A DNA stretch of 64,000 bases from Candidatus Binatia bacterium (GTDB taxonomy: Bacteria > Desulfobacterota > Binatia > Bin18). The notes under the pieces are model-generated. The model ran no database searches. It worked only from the letters and a program-made list of their open reading frames with translations, and had not been told where the DNA came from. How positions within the stretch are numbered: the first letter of the stretch is position 1; every line of letters starts with the position of its first letter. Made by a program: the position numbers and the translations under genes. Of this stretch, positions 36,294-45,325 are shown piece after piece. The stretch is taken from NCBI GenBank assembly GCA_951812575.1, contig OX638322.1, forward strand, positions 3,037,925 through 3,101,924. Direction: 5' to 3'.

Positions 36294-36560
36294 ATGCAGG
36301 AGGCTGAACAGAAAAGCGAAACCATCAGTCAGTTTCGGGTGCACGATACGGATACGGGCTCACCCGAAGTCCAAATTGCCATTCTGACCAAACGGATCAT
36401 CCATCTCACCGAGCATTTCAAAACCCATAAAAAAGATCACCTCTCTCGACGCGGCCTGCTGAAAATGGTGGGTCGTCGTCGCCGTTTGCTCGACTACCTG
36501 CGGAGTAAAGACGTACAGCGCTATCGCAGTATGCTCCAACGTCTCGGCTTGCGACGTTAG
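36294..36560 (+). CDS. rpsO: 30S ribosomal protein S15
   Basis: 88 aa from ATG 36294 (GAAGGAAG upstream). [44 protein letters not shown] and [10 protein letters not shown] are canonical uS15. A longer frame from 36168 overlaps truB and is rejected. It binds the 16S central domain. pnp follows after a 149-base repeat-bearing gap, as in the classical rpsO-pnp pair. Confidence 0.96.
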   Translation: MQEAEQKSETISQFRVHDTDTGSPEVQIAILTKRIIHLTEHFKTHKKDHLSRRGLLKMVGRRRRLLDYLRSKDVQRYRSMLQRLGLRR

Positions 36561-36569
36561 GTCAACGTC

Positions 36570-36668
36570 CTCATCTCTTGTATCCCTCTTGTATCCCTTG
36601 TTGAGAAGAGAGCTGAGAAGAGAGCTGTGGAGAGAGTTGCTGAGAGAGTCGTGGAGAGAGCCAGCGCC
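36570..36668 (+). repeat. Short degenerate repeats in the rpsO-pnp spacer
   Basis: CTCTTGTATCCC occurs twice in tandem (36576-36600), followed by a purine-rich run built on GAGAAGAGAGCT and GTGGAGAGAG (36603-36662). In enterobacteria this spacer carries the RNase III/PNPase autoregulatory site. The present sequence is repetitive rather than a clear long hairpin. Confidence 0.55.
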
Positions 36669-36709
36669 GTGTCGTAAGGACCCCGGCGCACAAAAAATCG
36701 AAGGAAGAC

Positions 36710-38803
36710 ATGTATAAAAAAATCGAAATGGAATATTACGGACGCCCGCTGTCTATTGAAACCGGGCGCCTTGCCAAACAGACGAGTGGCGCGGCCCTCG
36801 TCCAATACGGAGAAACCGTTGTCCTGGTCACTGCGGTGGCATCCGATTCACCCCGTGAGGGGATCGACTTTTTCCCTCTGACTGTCGACTACCAGGAACG
36901 CACCTATGCGGCGGGAAAAATTCCCGGAGGATTTTTCAAGCGGGAAGGGCGTCCGGCAGAGCGCGAGGTTCTCACCTCGCGGATTGTAGACCGAGCGATT
37001 CGGCCGCTCTTTCCCAAGGGCTTCGCCTGTGAGACCCAGATTGTTGCGTCGGTCCTGTCGGTGGACCGGGAAAACGATGCCGACACCTTGGCCCTCATCG
37101 GCGCCTCTGCGGCCCTGCACGTCTCCGATATCCCTTTCGGGGGGCCCATCGCCGGCGTACGGATCGGACGCTTACACGGAGAACTGGTGGTCAATCCGTT
37201 GCAGAGTCAATTCCAGGACAGCGATATCAACCTGTTTGTCGCTGCCGGCCGGGATGCCATTGTCATGGTTGAGGGCGGCGCGCGCATAGTCTCTGAAGAA
37301 GACATGCTTGAGGCACTGTTCCTTGCTCAGGAAGCCGCGGCTCCGGTTCTCGACGTGCAGGACGAACTTGTCCGGGTCGCCGGAAAGCCAAAACGGCAGT
37401 TCGCGGAGCCCGCGATTGATACCGAGCTGGCCGAGCGTGTTCGGGCCGCCGCGACCCAAAAGCTCAGTACGGCTCTGACGATTGCGGCGAAACTGGAGCG
37501 CGGGACCGCCATCAAGTCGGCCAAGAAGGAAGCGACTGAAGCGCTCGGGGAAGAGTTCGCCGACCGGGGCGGGGAGGTTGCGGAAGCCCTGGAAAAGCTG
37601 ACCGGCGAAATCATGCGCACGGCGATTGTTGACAAGAGCCAGCGCGTAGACGGACGCGGATTGACCGATATTCGTCCCATCTCGTGTGAAGTCGGCATGC
37701 TGCCCCGAACGCACGGCTCGGCCCTTTTCACACGCGGCGAAACACAAGCCCTGGCGGTTGCGACGCTGGGGACATCCGCAGACGAGCAACGGGTGGATGC
37801 CTTGATCGGTGAGCAGTACCGGAAATTCATGCTGCATTACAACTTCCCTCCTTTCAGTGTGGGGGAAGCCCGTCCGATGCGGAATCCCGGACGGCGAGAG
37901 ATCGGGCACGGCGCACTTGCCGAACGGGCACTGCTGGCCGTTCTCCCGGCGGGCAATGCATTCCCCTATACTATCCGGGTCGTGTCGGAAATCCTGGAAT
38001 CAAACGGCTCTTCCTCCATGGCCACCGTGTGCAGCGGCGCGCTGTCACTGATGGACGCCGGCGTCCCGATCGTGGCACCGGTCGCCGGCATTGCGATGGG
38101 GCTGATCAAAGAAGGAGAAGAGGTCCGGATTCTCAGCGACATCCTGGGCGACGAGGATCATCTGGGCGATATGGACTTCAAGGTTGCGGGCACGGCCGAC
38201 GGCATTACCGCCCTCCAGATGGATATCAAAATTGCCGGCGTCACGCGCGAGATCATGCGCCAGGCCTTATATCAGGCCCGTGACGGGCGTTTGCACATTC
38301 TTGGGAAGATGGCCGAGTCGCTCGAAACTCCCCGTGAACAGGTCGCAGAACATGCGCCGCGGATTCTGACCCTGAAAATCAAGCCGGATAAAATTCGCGA
38401 CCTGATTGGTCCCGGCGGAAAAATGATCCGCTCTATTGTCGAAGAGACCGGCGTCAAAATCGATGTCGAAGACGACGGGACCGTATCCATTGCCTCCTCC
38501 GACGGAGACTCCATGGATCGGGCGATCAGCAAAGTCGAGGCGGTCACCGCAGATGCGGAGATCGGCAAACTCTACACCGGAACGGTCAAGAAAGTGGTCG
38601 ATTTCGGGGCTTTTGTCGAGATCCTGCCTGGGAAAGAAGGGCTGGTCCACATCTCCCAACTTGCGCCCGAGCGGGTGCGGCAGGTGACCGATATTGTTGA
38701 CGAGGGGGACGAGATTACCGTCAAAGTCCTTGAGATCGATCGGCAGGGAAAAATTCGTCTCAGCCGGCGTGAAGCCCTGGCAGAGCAGGGCGAGGCACGC
38801 TAG
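36710..38803 (+). CDS. pnp: Polyribonucleotide nucleotidyltransferase
   Basis: A 697-aa PNPase, a phosphorolytic 3'-5' exoribonuclease of the degradosome. Two RNase PH-like domains are joined by a helical linker. The second has [23 protein letters not shown], and [29 protein letters not shown] and [19 protein letters not shown] hold the phosphate and metal sites. The KH domain follows with [22 protein letters not shown], then S1 with [34 protein letters not shown] precedes the ATG. Confidence 0.97.
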   Translation: MYKKIEMEYYGRPLSIETGRLAKQTSGAALVQYGETVVLVTAVASDSPREGIDFFPLTVDYQERTYAAGKIPGGFFKREGRPAEREVLTSRIVDRAIRPLFPKGFACETQIVASVLSVDRENDADTLALIGASAALHVSDIPFGGPIAGVRIGRLHGELVVNPLQSQFQDSDINLFVAAGRDAIVMVEGGARIVSEEDMLEALFLAQEAAAPVLDVQDELVRVAGKPKRQFAEPAIDTELAERVRAAATQKLSTALTIAAKLERGTAIKSAKKEATEALGEEFADRGGEVAEALEKLTGEIMRTAIVDKSQRVDGRGLTDIRPISCEVGMLPRTHGSALFTRGETQALAVATLGTSADEQRVDALIGEQYRKFMLHYNFPPFSVGEARPMRNPGRREIGHGALAERALLAVLPAGNAFPYTIRVVSEILESNGSSSMATVCSGALSLMDAGVPIVAPVAGIAMGLIKEGEEVRILSDILGDEDHLGDMDFKVAGTADGITALQMDIKIAGVTREIMRQALYQARDGRLHILGKMAESLETPREQVAEHAPRILTLKIKPDKIRDLIGPGGKMIRSIVEETGVKIDVEDDGTVSIASSDGDSMDRAISKVEAVTADAEIGKLYTGTVKKVVDFGAFVEILPGKEGLVHISQLAPERVRQVTDIVDEGDEITVKVLEIDRQGKIRLSRREALAEQGEAR

Positions 38804-38836
38804 CGGTACGGAACACCCCCGAAGGAGCCCGAGCGG

Positions 38837-39325
38837 GTGAGCGCACAGATCGTCGTTCCCATTACGCGCGTGCGCCGGGCTGAACCGGGCACGCCGTCGA
38901 TCCCGCTCCCCCGTTATATGACCCCCGGCTCCGCCGGGATGGATATCGCCGCCGCTCTGACGGACACTGTCGTCCTTGCGCCGCTCCAACGGTGTGTGAT
39001 TCCGACCGGATTCGCCCTGGCCCTGCCGCAGGATTACGAGGCCCAGATTCGTCCCCGCAGCGGACTCGCCCTGCGCCGGGGGCTGACCATCCTGAACGCT
39101 CCGGGAACGATTGATGCCGACTATCGGGAAGAGGTCAAGATCCTGCTCATCAACCTTGGCGACAAACCGGTCGAGATCAAACGGGGCGACCGCGTCGCCC
39201 AGCTCATCGTCGCTCCGGTGGCACGTGTCCGTTGGACTGAAGTCGATACGCTCGGCTCCACGCAGCGTCACGGCGGATTTGGTCATACCGGGACGGCAGC
39301 CGGCACGGACCGGGACCCGACCTAA
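38837..39325 (+). CDS. dut: dUTP diphosphatase
   Basis: 162 aa from GTG 38837 with AAGGAG upstream. The five trimeric dUTPase motifs are visible: TPGSAGMDI, RPRSGLALRRGL, GTIDADYREE, RGDRVAQLIV and the C-terminal HGGFGHTGT. It removes dUTP and supplies dUMP. It runs close behind pnp (33 bases). A mosaic repeat begins 10 bases after the stop. Confidence 0.96.
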   Translation: MSAQIVVPITRVRRAEPGTPSIPLPRYMTPGSAGMDIAAALTDTVVLAPLQRCVIPTGFALALPQDYEAQIRPRSGLALRRGLTILNAPGTIDADYREEVKILLINLGDKPVEIKRGDRVAQLIVAPVARVRWTEVDTLGSTQRHGGFGHTGTAAGTDRDPT

Positions 39326-39335
39326 TAACCCGCTT

Positions 39336-39500
39336 CCTGGGAGAGCGGCCCTTGGCCGCTTGCGGGCTGGAAGCCCGCACTCCCGGCCCCCTGGCGCAGA
39401 CAGGCACGGCGCAGGGGAGCGGGGGGTCGCCGAATAATGTAATCCGCATCACACGTCAGCGGGGAGAGGGCTGGGGTGAGGGGGAACAAGCAAACTGAAC
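39336..39500 (+). repeat. Mosaic repeat with cloverleaf-like core (copy after dut)
   Basis: CCTGGGAG outer arm, hairpin AGCGGCC-CT-TGGCCGCT, hairpin GCGGGCT-GGA-AGCCCGC and outer arm CTCCCGG are followed by the tail CAGACAGGCACGGCGCAGGGG, GTCGCCGAATAATGTAATCC and CATCACACGTC. A GGGAGAGGGCTGGGGTGAGGGGG module ends it, with GCAAACTGAAC shared (inverted) with 54569. This fills most of the dut-tRNA gap. Confidence 0.85.
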
Positions 39501-39523
39501 CACTACCCCCCCTTTATTTGCAG

Positions 39524-39551
39524 TTGACTCTCGGCTGAGGTGTGGTAGATT
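39524..39551 (+). promoter_or_regulatory. Promoter of tRNA-Gly(GCC)
   Basis: TTGACT (39524-39529), 16-base spacer, TAGATT (39546-39551), ending 24 bases before the tRNA. The tRNA-Cys promoter at 52880 has the same TAGATT minus-10 box. Confidence 0.65.
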
Positions 39552-39575
39552 CGGTCTCTAATTATTGCGCTCAAC

Positions 39576-39649
39576 GCGGGTGTAGCTCAGCTGGCTAGAG
39601 CGTGTGCTTGCCAAGCACAAGGTCGCCGGTTCGACCCCGGTCACCCGCT
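39576..39649 (+). tRNA. tRNA-Gly (anticodon GCC)
   Basis: 74 nt. Acceptor GCGGGTG pairs with CACCCGC. The D stem is GCTC/GAGC, the anticodon stem TGTGC/GCACA with loop TTGCCAA, and the T arm has GGTTCGACCCC. Anticodon GCC at 39610-39612 and discriminator T fit glycine. CCA is not encoded. polA begins 27 bases after it. Confidence 0.95.
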
Positions 39650-39676
39650 TTCTCCTTCTCCTGCCGCAGTTGCGTT

Positions 39677-42373
39677 GTGATACCAGTATCCACTCCCGTT
39701 TTCCTCATTGACGGACAGTCGTACATCTACCGTGCCTTTTACGCGGTACGGGAGCTGACCAACGCTCAGGGATTTCCAACCAACGCCATCTTCGGTTTTG
39801 TGAATATGCTCCAGCGTATCCATGCGGAGCATGCCCCCAGCCATCTCGGCATGGTTTTTGACTCCCCAGGAAAGAATTTTCGCCACGATATCTATCCGCA
39901 GTATAAGGCCAACCGGGCCACCATGCCGGATGAGCTGCGGGTGCAGATCCCCCGCATCAAGGATATTGTCCAGGCCTATAATATCCCCATTCTTGAACTT
40001 GCCGGTTACGAGGCCGATGACATTATCGCCACCCTGGCGACGCGCTGGGGGCGAGACGGCGCGGAGGTGGTTATTGTTTCCGGAGATAAAGACTTGATGC
40101 AGCTCGTCTCAGAGCGAGTCAGCATGCTCGATACCATGCGGGACCGGCGCATCGGCCCTGCCGAAGTGCAGGCAAAATTCGGCGTCGAGCCGGGACGCGT
40201 CGTCGAGGTGCAGGCCTTGATGGGCGACGCCACCGACAATATCCCTGGCATCCCCGGCGTTGGTGAGAAGACCGCGATCAAGCTGATCACGCAGTGGCAG
40301 AATGTGGAGAGCGTATTGCAGCACGCCGCCGAAATCAAAGGTAAACTTGGCCAGCGTATCCGGGAGCACGCCGAATTGGCCCGCCTGTCAAAAACGCTGG
40401 CGACCCTCAGACAGGATGTCCCTCTGACCCCGGCGCTTGAAGACCTGGCGCTGACAGAACCTGACCACGAGCGTTTACACGAGCTGTTTACCGAGTTTGA
40501 ATTCCGTCGCTTCCTGGCCGATTTGGACACCGACTGGGAGTTTTCCCTGGCTGATGAACGCGCCGCGCCGGCGGAACCCCCCGGTGTCTACGAGTCCGTG
40601 CGTACCGCGCAACAGCTCGACTCGCTCGTCACCCGCATTCAGGCAGCCAAAACCTATTGCCTCGATACGGAAACGACGGCGCTCAACCCGCTCGATGCGG
40701 AACTGGTCGGTGTTTCGCTGGCGACCGAAGAGCGGCAGGCCTGGTATATTCCGGTTGGGCATCGCTCGGACGATACCGCCCCCCACGTACCGCTCGACAA
40801 GACGCTCGCCGCGCTCCGTACGCTTTTTGCCGACCCCTCGCTGACCCTCGTCGGTCAGAACCTGAAATACGACCTGATGGTCCTGGCCAACTACGGCCTG
40901 CGCTCGCACAACCGCCTGGCCGACACCATGCTGGCCTCGTATCTCCTCAACCCCACCCAGCGCCACAACCTGAATGCCCTGGCGCAAGAACATCTGGGCT
41001 ACACCATGGTCTCGTATGAGGACGTGACCGATGGCGCCAGAAAGAATTTTGCCGATGTGTCGGTCGAGGATGCCACGCGCTACGCCGGAGAAGACGCGGA
41101 TATGACCCTCCGGCTGGCCCACCGTTTGTTCCCGCGTGTCAAAGAAGAAGGTATGGACCGCCTGTTCGCCGATATTGAAACGCCGCTCGTTCAGGTATTG
41201 GCGCAAATGGAACGGACCGGGATGCGGGTGGACACCGCAGTCCTGGCCCTCCTGTCCGGCGAATTCGGGCAACAGCGCGCCCGACTCGAAGCGGAAATCC
41301 ACGCCATGGCCGGGGAGCCGTTCAACATCGCCTCTCCGAAGCAACTCCAGGCCGTCCTGTTCGAGAAGCTCGGACTGCCGCGGGGCAAAAAAACCAAGAC
41401 GGGATCGTCGACCGATTCATCCGTGCTTGAACGCCTGGCCGAAGAATATCCCCTGCCGGAGAAGATATTAGCCTATCGGAGCTTTGCCAAACTCCAGAGC
41501 ACCTATGTGGACGCTTTACCCAAGCTCATCCGTGAAGACACCGGTCGCGTGCATACCTCGTTTAATCAGACCGTGACGGCCACGGGACGGCTGTCTTCCA
41601 GCAATCCCAACCTGCAGAATATCCCCATCCGGAGCGAAGAGGGGCGGCGCATCCGAACGGCCTTTGTGCCGGAACCGGGCTGGCATCTCCTCTCCGCGGA
41701 CTACTCGCAGATTGAGCTCCGCCTCCTGGCCCACCTGAGCCACGACCCCGTTCTGGTCGAATCCTTTCGCAAGGGTCAGGATGTGCATGCCCGCACCGCG
41801 GCGGAAATTTTCGAGACCACCCTGGAGGCGGTGTCGAGCGACCAGCGGCGTGAGGCCAAAACGATTAATTTCGGTCTGATCTACGGTATGGGCGCGCGGC
41901 GACTGGCGCGTACGCTCCGCATTCCCTTCAAGACCGCCCAAGCCTATATCGACCAGTATTTCAGGCGCTACGGCGGCATTAAGACCTATATGGACGGCAC
42001 GCTGACCGGCGCCCAGGAGCGCGGCTATGTCTCGACGCTGTTCGGTCGCCGGCGCTACGTCCCCGACCTGGGGAGCAAAAGCCCGCAGCTGGCCAGCGCC
42101 GCGGAACGGATCGCCATCAACACGCCCATTCAGGGCACGGCGGCGGACCTGATCAAAGTCGCCATGGTCACCATTGCGCAACAGCTCAGCCGGCAGGAAT
42201 TGCAGACGCGCATGCTCCTCCAGGTGCACGACGAGTTATTATTCGAGGTGCCGGACACGGAGCTTGAGCGGATACGGACCCTGGTTCGCGAGAGCATGGA
42301 AGGGGTGATGGCGCTCGACGTTCCGCTCCGCGTTGATATCGGCGTGGGCGGCAATTGGGCCGAGGCGCATTAG
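39677..42373 (+). CDS. polA: DNA polymerase I
   Basis: 898 aa from GTG 39677 (MIPVSTPVFLIDGQSYIYRAFYA). The same frame runs back into the tRNA, so the start must be about here; no strong ribosome-binding site is visible. It has a 5' nuclease domain (FDSPGKNFRHDIYPQYKANR, GYEADDIIATLA, GDATDNIPGIPGVGEKTA). An intact proofreading domain follows (CLDTETTALNP near residue 330, NLKYDLMVL, YAGEDADMTLRL), then polymerase motifs (SADYSQIELRLLAHLS, RREAKTINFGLIYGMG, LQVHDELLFEVP). Used in repair and Okazaki processing. Confidence 0.96.
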   Translation: MIPVSTPVFLIDGQSYIYRAFYAVRELTNAQGFPTNAIFGFVNMLQRIHAEHAPSHLGMVFDSPGKNFRHDIYPQYKANRATMPDELRVQIPRIKDIVQAYNIPILELAGYEADDIIATLATRWGRDGAEVVIVSGDKDLMQLVSERVSMLDTMRDRRIGPAEVQAKFGVEPGRVVEVQALMGDATDNIPGIPGVGEKTAIKLITQWQNVESVLQHAAEIKGKLGQRIREHAELARLSKTLATLRQDVPLTPALEDLALTEPDHERLHELFTEFEFRRFLADLDTDWEFSLADERAAPAEPPGVYESVRTAQQLDSLVTRIQAAKTYCLDTETTALNPLDAELVGVSLATEERQAWYIPVGHRSDDTAPHVPLDKTLAALRTLFADPSLTLVGQNLKYDLMVLANYGLRSHNRLADTMLASYLLNPTQRHNLNALAQEHLGYTMVSYEDVTDGARKNFADVSVEDATRYAGEDADMTLRLAHRLFPRVKEEGMDRLFADIETPLVQVLAQMERTGMRVDTAVLALLSGEFGQQRARLEAEIHAMAGEPFNIASPKQLQAVLFEKLGLPRGKKTKTGSSTDSSVLERLAEEYPLPEKILAYRSFAKLQSTYVDALPKLIREDTGRVHTSFNQTVTATGRLSSSNPNLQNIPIRSEEGRRIRTAFVPEPGWHLLSADYSQIELRLLAHLSHDPVLVESFRKGQDVHARTAAEIFETTLEAVSSDQRREAKTINFGLIYGMGARRLARTLRIPFKTAQAYIDQYFRRYGGIKTYMDGTLTGAQERGYVSTLFGRRRYVPDLGSKSPQLASAAERIAINTPIQGTAADLIKVAMVTIAQQLSRQELQTRMLLQVHDELLFEVPDTELERIRTLVRESMEGVMALDVPLRVDIGVGGNWAEAH

Positions 42374-42421
42374 GCCGCGGCCCTCCAGCACGCGCGGTTG
42401 CCGCTGGTCGGGGAGAACCCA

Positions 42422-42490
42422 CCCCCTGGGAGAGCGGCCATCTTGGCCGCTTGCGGGCTGGAAGCCCGCACTCCCGGCCCCCTGCCGCAG
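42422..42490 (+). repeat. Cloverleaf-core repeat (copy after polA)
   Basis: CCCCTGGGAGA, hairpin GCGGCCA-TCT-TGGCCGC, TT, hairpin GCGGGCT-GGA-AGCCCGC, ACTCCCGGCCCCCTG, then unrelated sequence. Core only, without the CACGGCGCAGGGG tail. 49 bases after the polA stop. Confidence 0.85.
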
Positions 42491-42601
42491 CGCCCTGCGC
42501 ACCAGGAGGCTGGTGCATGGGAGGCACCCTACGGAAGGGAACGGCGGGCTATACGGAAGCGTAAAGTGCGCTAACATAGCCACCTTAATGGAGAAATGAG
42601 C

Positions 42602-43033
42602 ATGATTCGCGCCACGATTTCAGAGGTCAAAAATGGCTTGAGCGCCTATCTGCGTCGCGTCAAATCGGGAGAATCCGTCTTGGTAATGGACCGCCGAACG
42701 CCCGTTGCCCGCATTGTGCCGGTGGGACATGAGGCCGAGGGCAGACCAGAGATGGACGCGGTGGATAGCGACGCCAAGCTCGCCCGCTTGGTGCGGGCGG
42801 ATATCGTGACGCGCCGCGGTGCTGGCAGCCCCCGAGATATCCTGAGACAGCCCGTAGGCCAGGGAGGCGGGCTGCTGGAAGCCGTGCTTGAGGAGCGCGC
42901 GGAAGAACGCCATGCTCCCACCCCCTGGGAGCGCGGCCATCTTGGCCGCTTGCGGGCTGCCAGCCCGCACTCCCGGCCCCCTGCCGCAGACAGGCACGGC
43001 GCAGGGGGGCGGGGGGGGCGCCGAGTCATGTAA
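42602..43033 (+). CDS. Phd/YefM-type antitoxin with a repeat-derived C-terminus
   Basis: 143 aa from ATG 42602 (GGAG 8 bases upstream; ATG 42596 is too close to it). Residues 1-40, MIRATISEVKNGLSAYLRRVKSGESVLVMDRRTPVARIVPVG, are a Phd fold. The middle is acidic and Arg-rich. From about residue 105 (PTPWERGHLGRLRAASPH ...) the protein is the translation of the cloverleaf repeat at 42919-43050, which also supplies the stop. No toxin gene follows, so it is probably an orphan damaged by repeat insertion. Confidence 0.75.
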   Translation: MIRATISEVKNGLSAYLRRVKSGESVLVMDRRTPVARIVPVGHEAEGRPEMDAVDSDAKLARLVRADIVTRRGAGSPRDILRQPVGQGGGLLEAVLEERAEERHAPTPWERGHLGRLRAASPHSRPPAADRHGAGGRGGRRVM

Positions 43034-43050
43034 TATGCATCACTCGTCCC
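42919..43050 (+). repeat. Cloverleaf-core repeat inside the antitoxin 3' end
   Basis: ACCCCCTGGGAGC, GCGGCCA-TCT-TGGCCGC, TT, GCGGGCT-GCC-AGCCCGC, ACTCCCGGCCCCCTG, CAGACAGGCACGGCGCAGGGG, and an end resembling CCGAATAATGTAATCCGCATCACACGTC (here with several changes). The loop of hairpin 2 is GCC rather than GGA while the stem is kept. Confidence 0.85.
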
Positions 43051-43146
43051 AAGAGGGGGGTTCTTCCTACGCGGCCCGGCTGTACAAATCCGCCCGGCTT
43101 TGAAAAGCTGGAACACAGATCGGCACAACGCAAAGGAGGAAGCAGC

Positions 43147-43956
43147 ATGGCGTACCGGGAAAACTACGAACATCTCATCATCGAGAAAAACGACGGAATT
43201 GCGCTCCTGACGATTAACCGGCCCGAGTCCCTCAACTCGACAAATTTCCGCCTGCACTACGAGCTGAGTAAGGTCTGGCTCGATATCGCAGACGACCCGG
43301 ACGTGCGCGTGGCGGTGATTACCGGAGCCGGTCGGGCCTTCTCGGCCGGGGGTGATTTTGACGTGGTTGAGAAATCCATGGGCAACCTCGATGTCGTCTC
43401 CGGGACGATGAAAGAAGCGCGGGACATCGTCCACAATATGATCAACTGCGATAAACCCATTATCTCGGCGATTAACGGTGTGGCGGTCGGGGCCGGGCTG
43501 GCGGTCGCGCTGCTGGCCGATATCAGCATTGCCTCGGAGAAGGCGCGTTTCACCGATGGGCATACCCGGCTCGGGGTGGCCGCCGGAGACCATGCCGCGG
43601 TCATCTGGCCCCTGCTGGTCGGCATGGCCAAGGCCAAATACTATCTGCTGACGTGTGATATGCTGGACGCCAAAGAAGCCGAGCGGATTGGCCTGGTCAG
43701 CATGGTTGTCCCGCCGGATGAACTCATGCCCAAGGCGATGGAAGTGGCCAACAAACTGGCGATGGGCGCCCAGCAGGCCATTCGTTGGACCAAGCAGTCG
43801 CTCAACCAGTGGCTGCGGGCCGCCGCGCATACCTCGTTCGATTATTCGCTCGCCCTGGAGATGCTGGGCTTTTTCGGCAAAGACGTGGGTGAGGGGCTCA
43901 GCTCCGTGATGGAACGCCGCGCTCCGGTTTTTCCCTCCGCGCACGAAAAAGAGTAA
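43147..43956 (+). CDS. Enoyl-CoA hydratase/isomerase family protein
   Basis: A 269-aa crotonase-fold protein: [14 protein letters not shown], the oxyanion segment [18 protein letters not shown], and [40 protein letters not shown]. The classical Glu/Glu pair of hydratases is not clearly present (the second is GVAAGD), so the reaction may differ. AAAGGAGGAAG precedes the ATG. The next gene, bolA, starts 2 bases after its stop. Confidence 0.88.
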   Translation: MAYRENYEHLIIEKNDGIALLTINRPESLNSTNFRLHYELSKVWLDIADDPDVRVAVITGAGRAFSAGGDFDVVEKSMGNLDVVSGTMKEARDIVHNMINCDKPIISAINGVAVGAGLAVALLADISIASEKARFTDGHTRLGVAAGDHAAVIWPLLVGMAKAKYYLLTCDMLDAKEAERIGLVSMVVPPDELMPKAMEVANKLAMGAQQAIRWTKQSLNQWLRAAAHTSFDYSLALEMLGFFGKDVGEGLSSVMERRAPVFPSAHEKE

Positions 43957-43958
43957 AC

Positions 43959-44240
43959 GTGTCTGGACCAATGAACACTCCGGAACGCATCGAAGACACA
44001 CTCCGGCGGGCCCTGTCCGCGACCGAGGTGCAGGTCATAGACGAGAGCGCCCTGCACACTGGTCATGCCGGAGCCGCGGCCGGCGGCGGGCATTACCGGG
44101 TCACGGTAGTGTCTCCGCTGTTTACCGGCAAGAACCCCGTCCAGCGCCACCGCCTGGTCTACGCCGCATTGGCGAACGATATGCAGCAGGCGATCCACGC
44201 CCTGGCGCTGACCACCCTCGCACCCCACGAACGTACGTAA
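43959..44240 (+). CDS. bolA: BolA family protein
   Basis: 93 aa from GTG 43959; ATG 43971 (MNTPERIEDTLRR) is an equally possible start, as neither has a clear ribosome-binding site. The class II KH-like fold is visible: AGGGHYRVTVVSPLFTGKNPVQRHRLVYAALANDM, with the conserved His/Arg signature (QRHRLVY). BolA proteins work with monothiol glutaredoxins in Fe-S handling. Tightly coupled to the hydratase gene. A minisatellite begins directly after it. Confidence 0.9.
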   Translation: MSGPMNTPERIEDTLRRALSATEVQVIDESALHTGHAGAAAGGGHYRVTVVSPLFTGKNPVQRHRLVYAALANDMQQAIHALALTTLAPHERT

Positions 44241-44242
44241 AG

Positions 44243-44318
44243 GCTGTCGATTGAGTCTGTGGGGTCGATTGGGTCTGTTGAGTCTGTGGGGTCTGTGGGG
44301 TCGATTGGGTCTGTGTCT
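44243..44318 (+). repeat. GGGTCTGTT-type minisatellite between bolA and the epimerase gene
   Basis: About eight degenerate 9-base units (TCGATTGGG, TCTGTTGAG, TCTGTGGGG), complementary to the GACCCAACA units at 59087-59310. It fills the convergent gap completely; the epimerase stop codon (TGA at 44320-44318) lies at its edge. Confidence 0.8.
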
Positions 44319-45325
44319 CAGACCCGATAGTACTCGCGATACCACTGCACGAAACGAGGAATGCCTTCCTCTATGGTTGTGGCGGGACGGAAGCCCACAT
44401 CCTTCATGAGGTCCGCAACATCGGCCCAGGTGGCGGGGATGTCGCCGGCCTGCAACGGCAGCAGGCGTTTTTCGGCTTTCTTCCCCAGGGTGTGTTCCAG
44501 CACTTCGATAAAGTGGAGTAACCCCACCGGCCGAGGATGGCCGATATTATACACGCGGTAGGGAGCGGTACTGGTGCCGGGGTCGGGATTCCTGCCCGAC
44601 CAGTGGGGGTTGGGTTGGGCGCGACGGTCATGCACGCGCACCACCCCCTCGACAATATCGTCGATATAGGTAAAGGCGCGCTGCATCCGGCCGTAATTGA
44701 ACACGGCAATCGGCTCGCCGGCCAGGATGGCCTTGGTAAAGATGAACAGGGCCATATCCGGCCGACCCCACGGGCCATAGACGGTGAAAAAGCGCAGGCC
44801 CGTCGTCGGCAGGTGATAGGCATGGCTGTAGGTATGGGCCAGCAGTTCGTTGGCCTTTTTTGAGACGGCATACAGGGAGACCGGGTGGTCAACATTGTCC
44901 TGCACCGAAAAGGGCAGCTTTGTATTGGCGCCGTACACCGAGCTGCTCGACGCGTACGTCAGATGCCGCACCCCGGTCTGCCGGCAGCCTTCGAGGATAT
45001 GCAGGAACCCCACCAGATTACTGTCGATATAGGCGTGCGGGTGGGTCAGGGAGTGGCGCACCCCGGCCTGGGCCGCGAGATGGATTACCCGCTCCGGCGT
45101 ATGGCGGACGAACATTTCTTCCATGCCCTGTCGGTCAGCCAGGTTGAGACGCGCGAATGCAAACCGTTCGTGGGTAGTGAGCTGGGCCAGGCGGGCTTCT
45201 TTCAGACGGACATCATAATAGGGGTTCAGGTTGTCGAGTCCGACGACGCTATCGCCGCGTTCGAGTAAATACCGGCTGACATGGAAGCCGATAAAGCCGC
45301 CCGCGCCCGTCACCAGGACCGTCAT
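44318..45325 (-). CDS. NAD-dependent epimerase (UDP-glucuronate 4-epimerase-like)
   Basis: 335 aa from ATG 45325, which overlaps the pgsA stop by 4 bases and follows GGGGGAT. Rossmann motif TVLVTGAGGFIGFHVSRYLLERGDSVVGLDNLNPYYDVRLKEARL is typical of the UDP-glucuronate/GalE group. The catalytic set is YASSSSVYG and YAVSKKANE (Tyr-x3-Lys). FTVYGPWGRPDMALFIFTKAIL is the substrate region. It probably supplies a uronic acid sugar nucleotide for surface polysaccharide. Confidence 0.9.
   Translation of the reverse strand: MTVLVTGAGGFIGFHVSRYLLERGDSVVGLDNLNPYYDVRLKEARLAQLTTHERFAFARLNLADRQGMEEMFVRHTPERVIHLAAQAGVRHSLTHPHAYIDSNLVGFLHILEGCRQTGVRHLTYASSSSVYGANTKLPFSVQDNVDHPVSLYAVSKKANELLAHTYSHAYHLPTTGLRFFTVYGPWGRPDMALFIFTKAILAGEPIAVFNYGRMQRAFTYIDDIVEGVVRVHDRRAQPNPHWSGRNPDPGTSTAPYRVYNIGHPRPVGLLHFIEVLEHTLGKKAEKRLLPLQAGDIPATWADVADLMKDVGFRPATTIEEGIPRFVQWYREYYRV

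Noticed and set aside
39336..39500. Hairpin repeats read as ordinary rho-independent terminators
   Set aside because: The hairpins lack T-runs and the same modules recur in both orientations at many gaps, so they are repeat elements first; partial termination remains possible.
43948..43961. Third site of the AAAGAGTAAACGTG element
   Set aside because: Only one arm is present and a 14-base match within 64 kb can arise by chance, so it is mentioned but not annotated.
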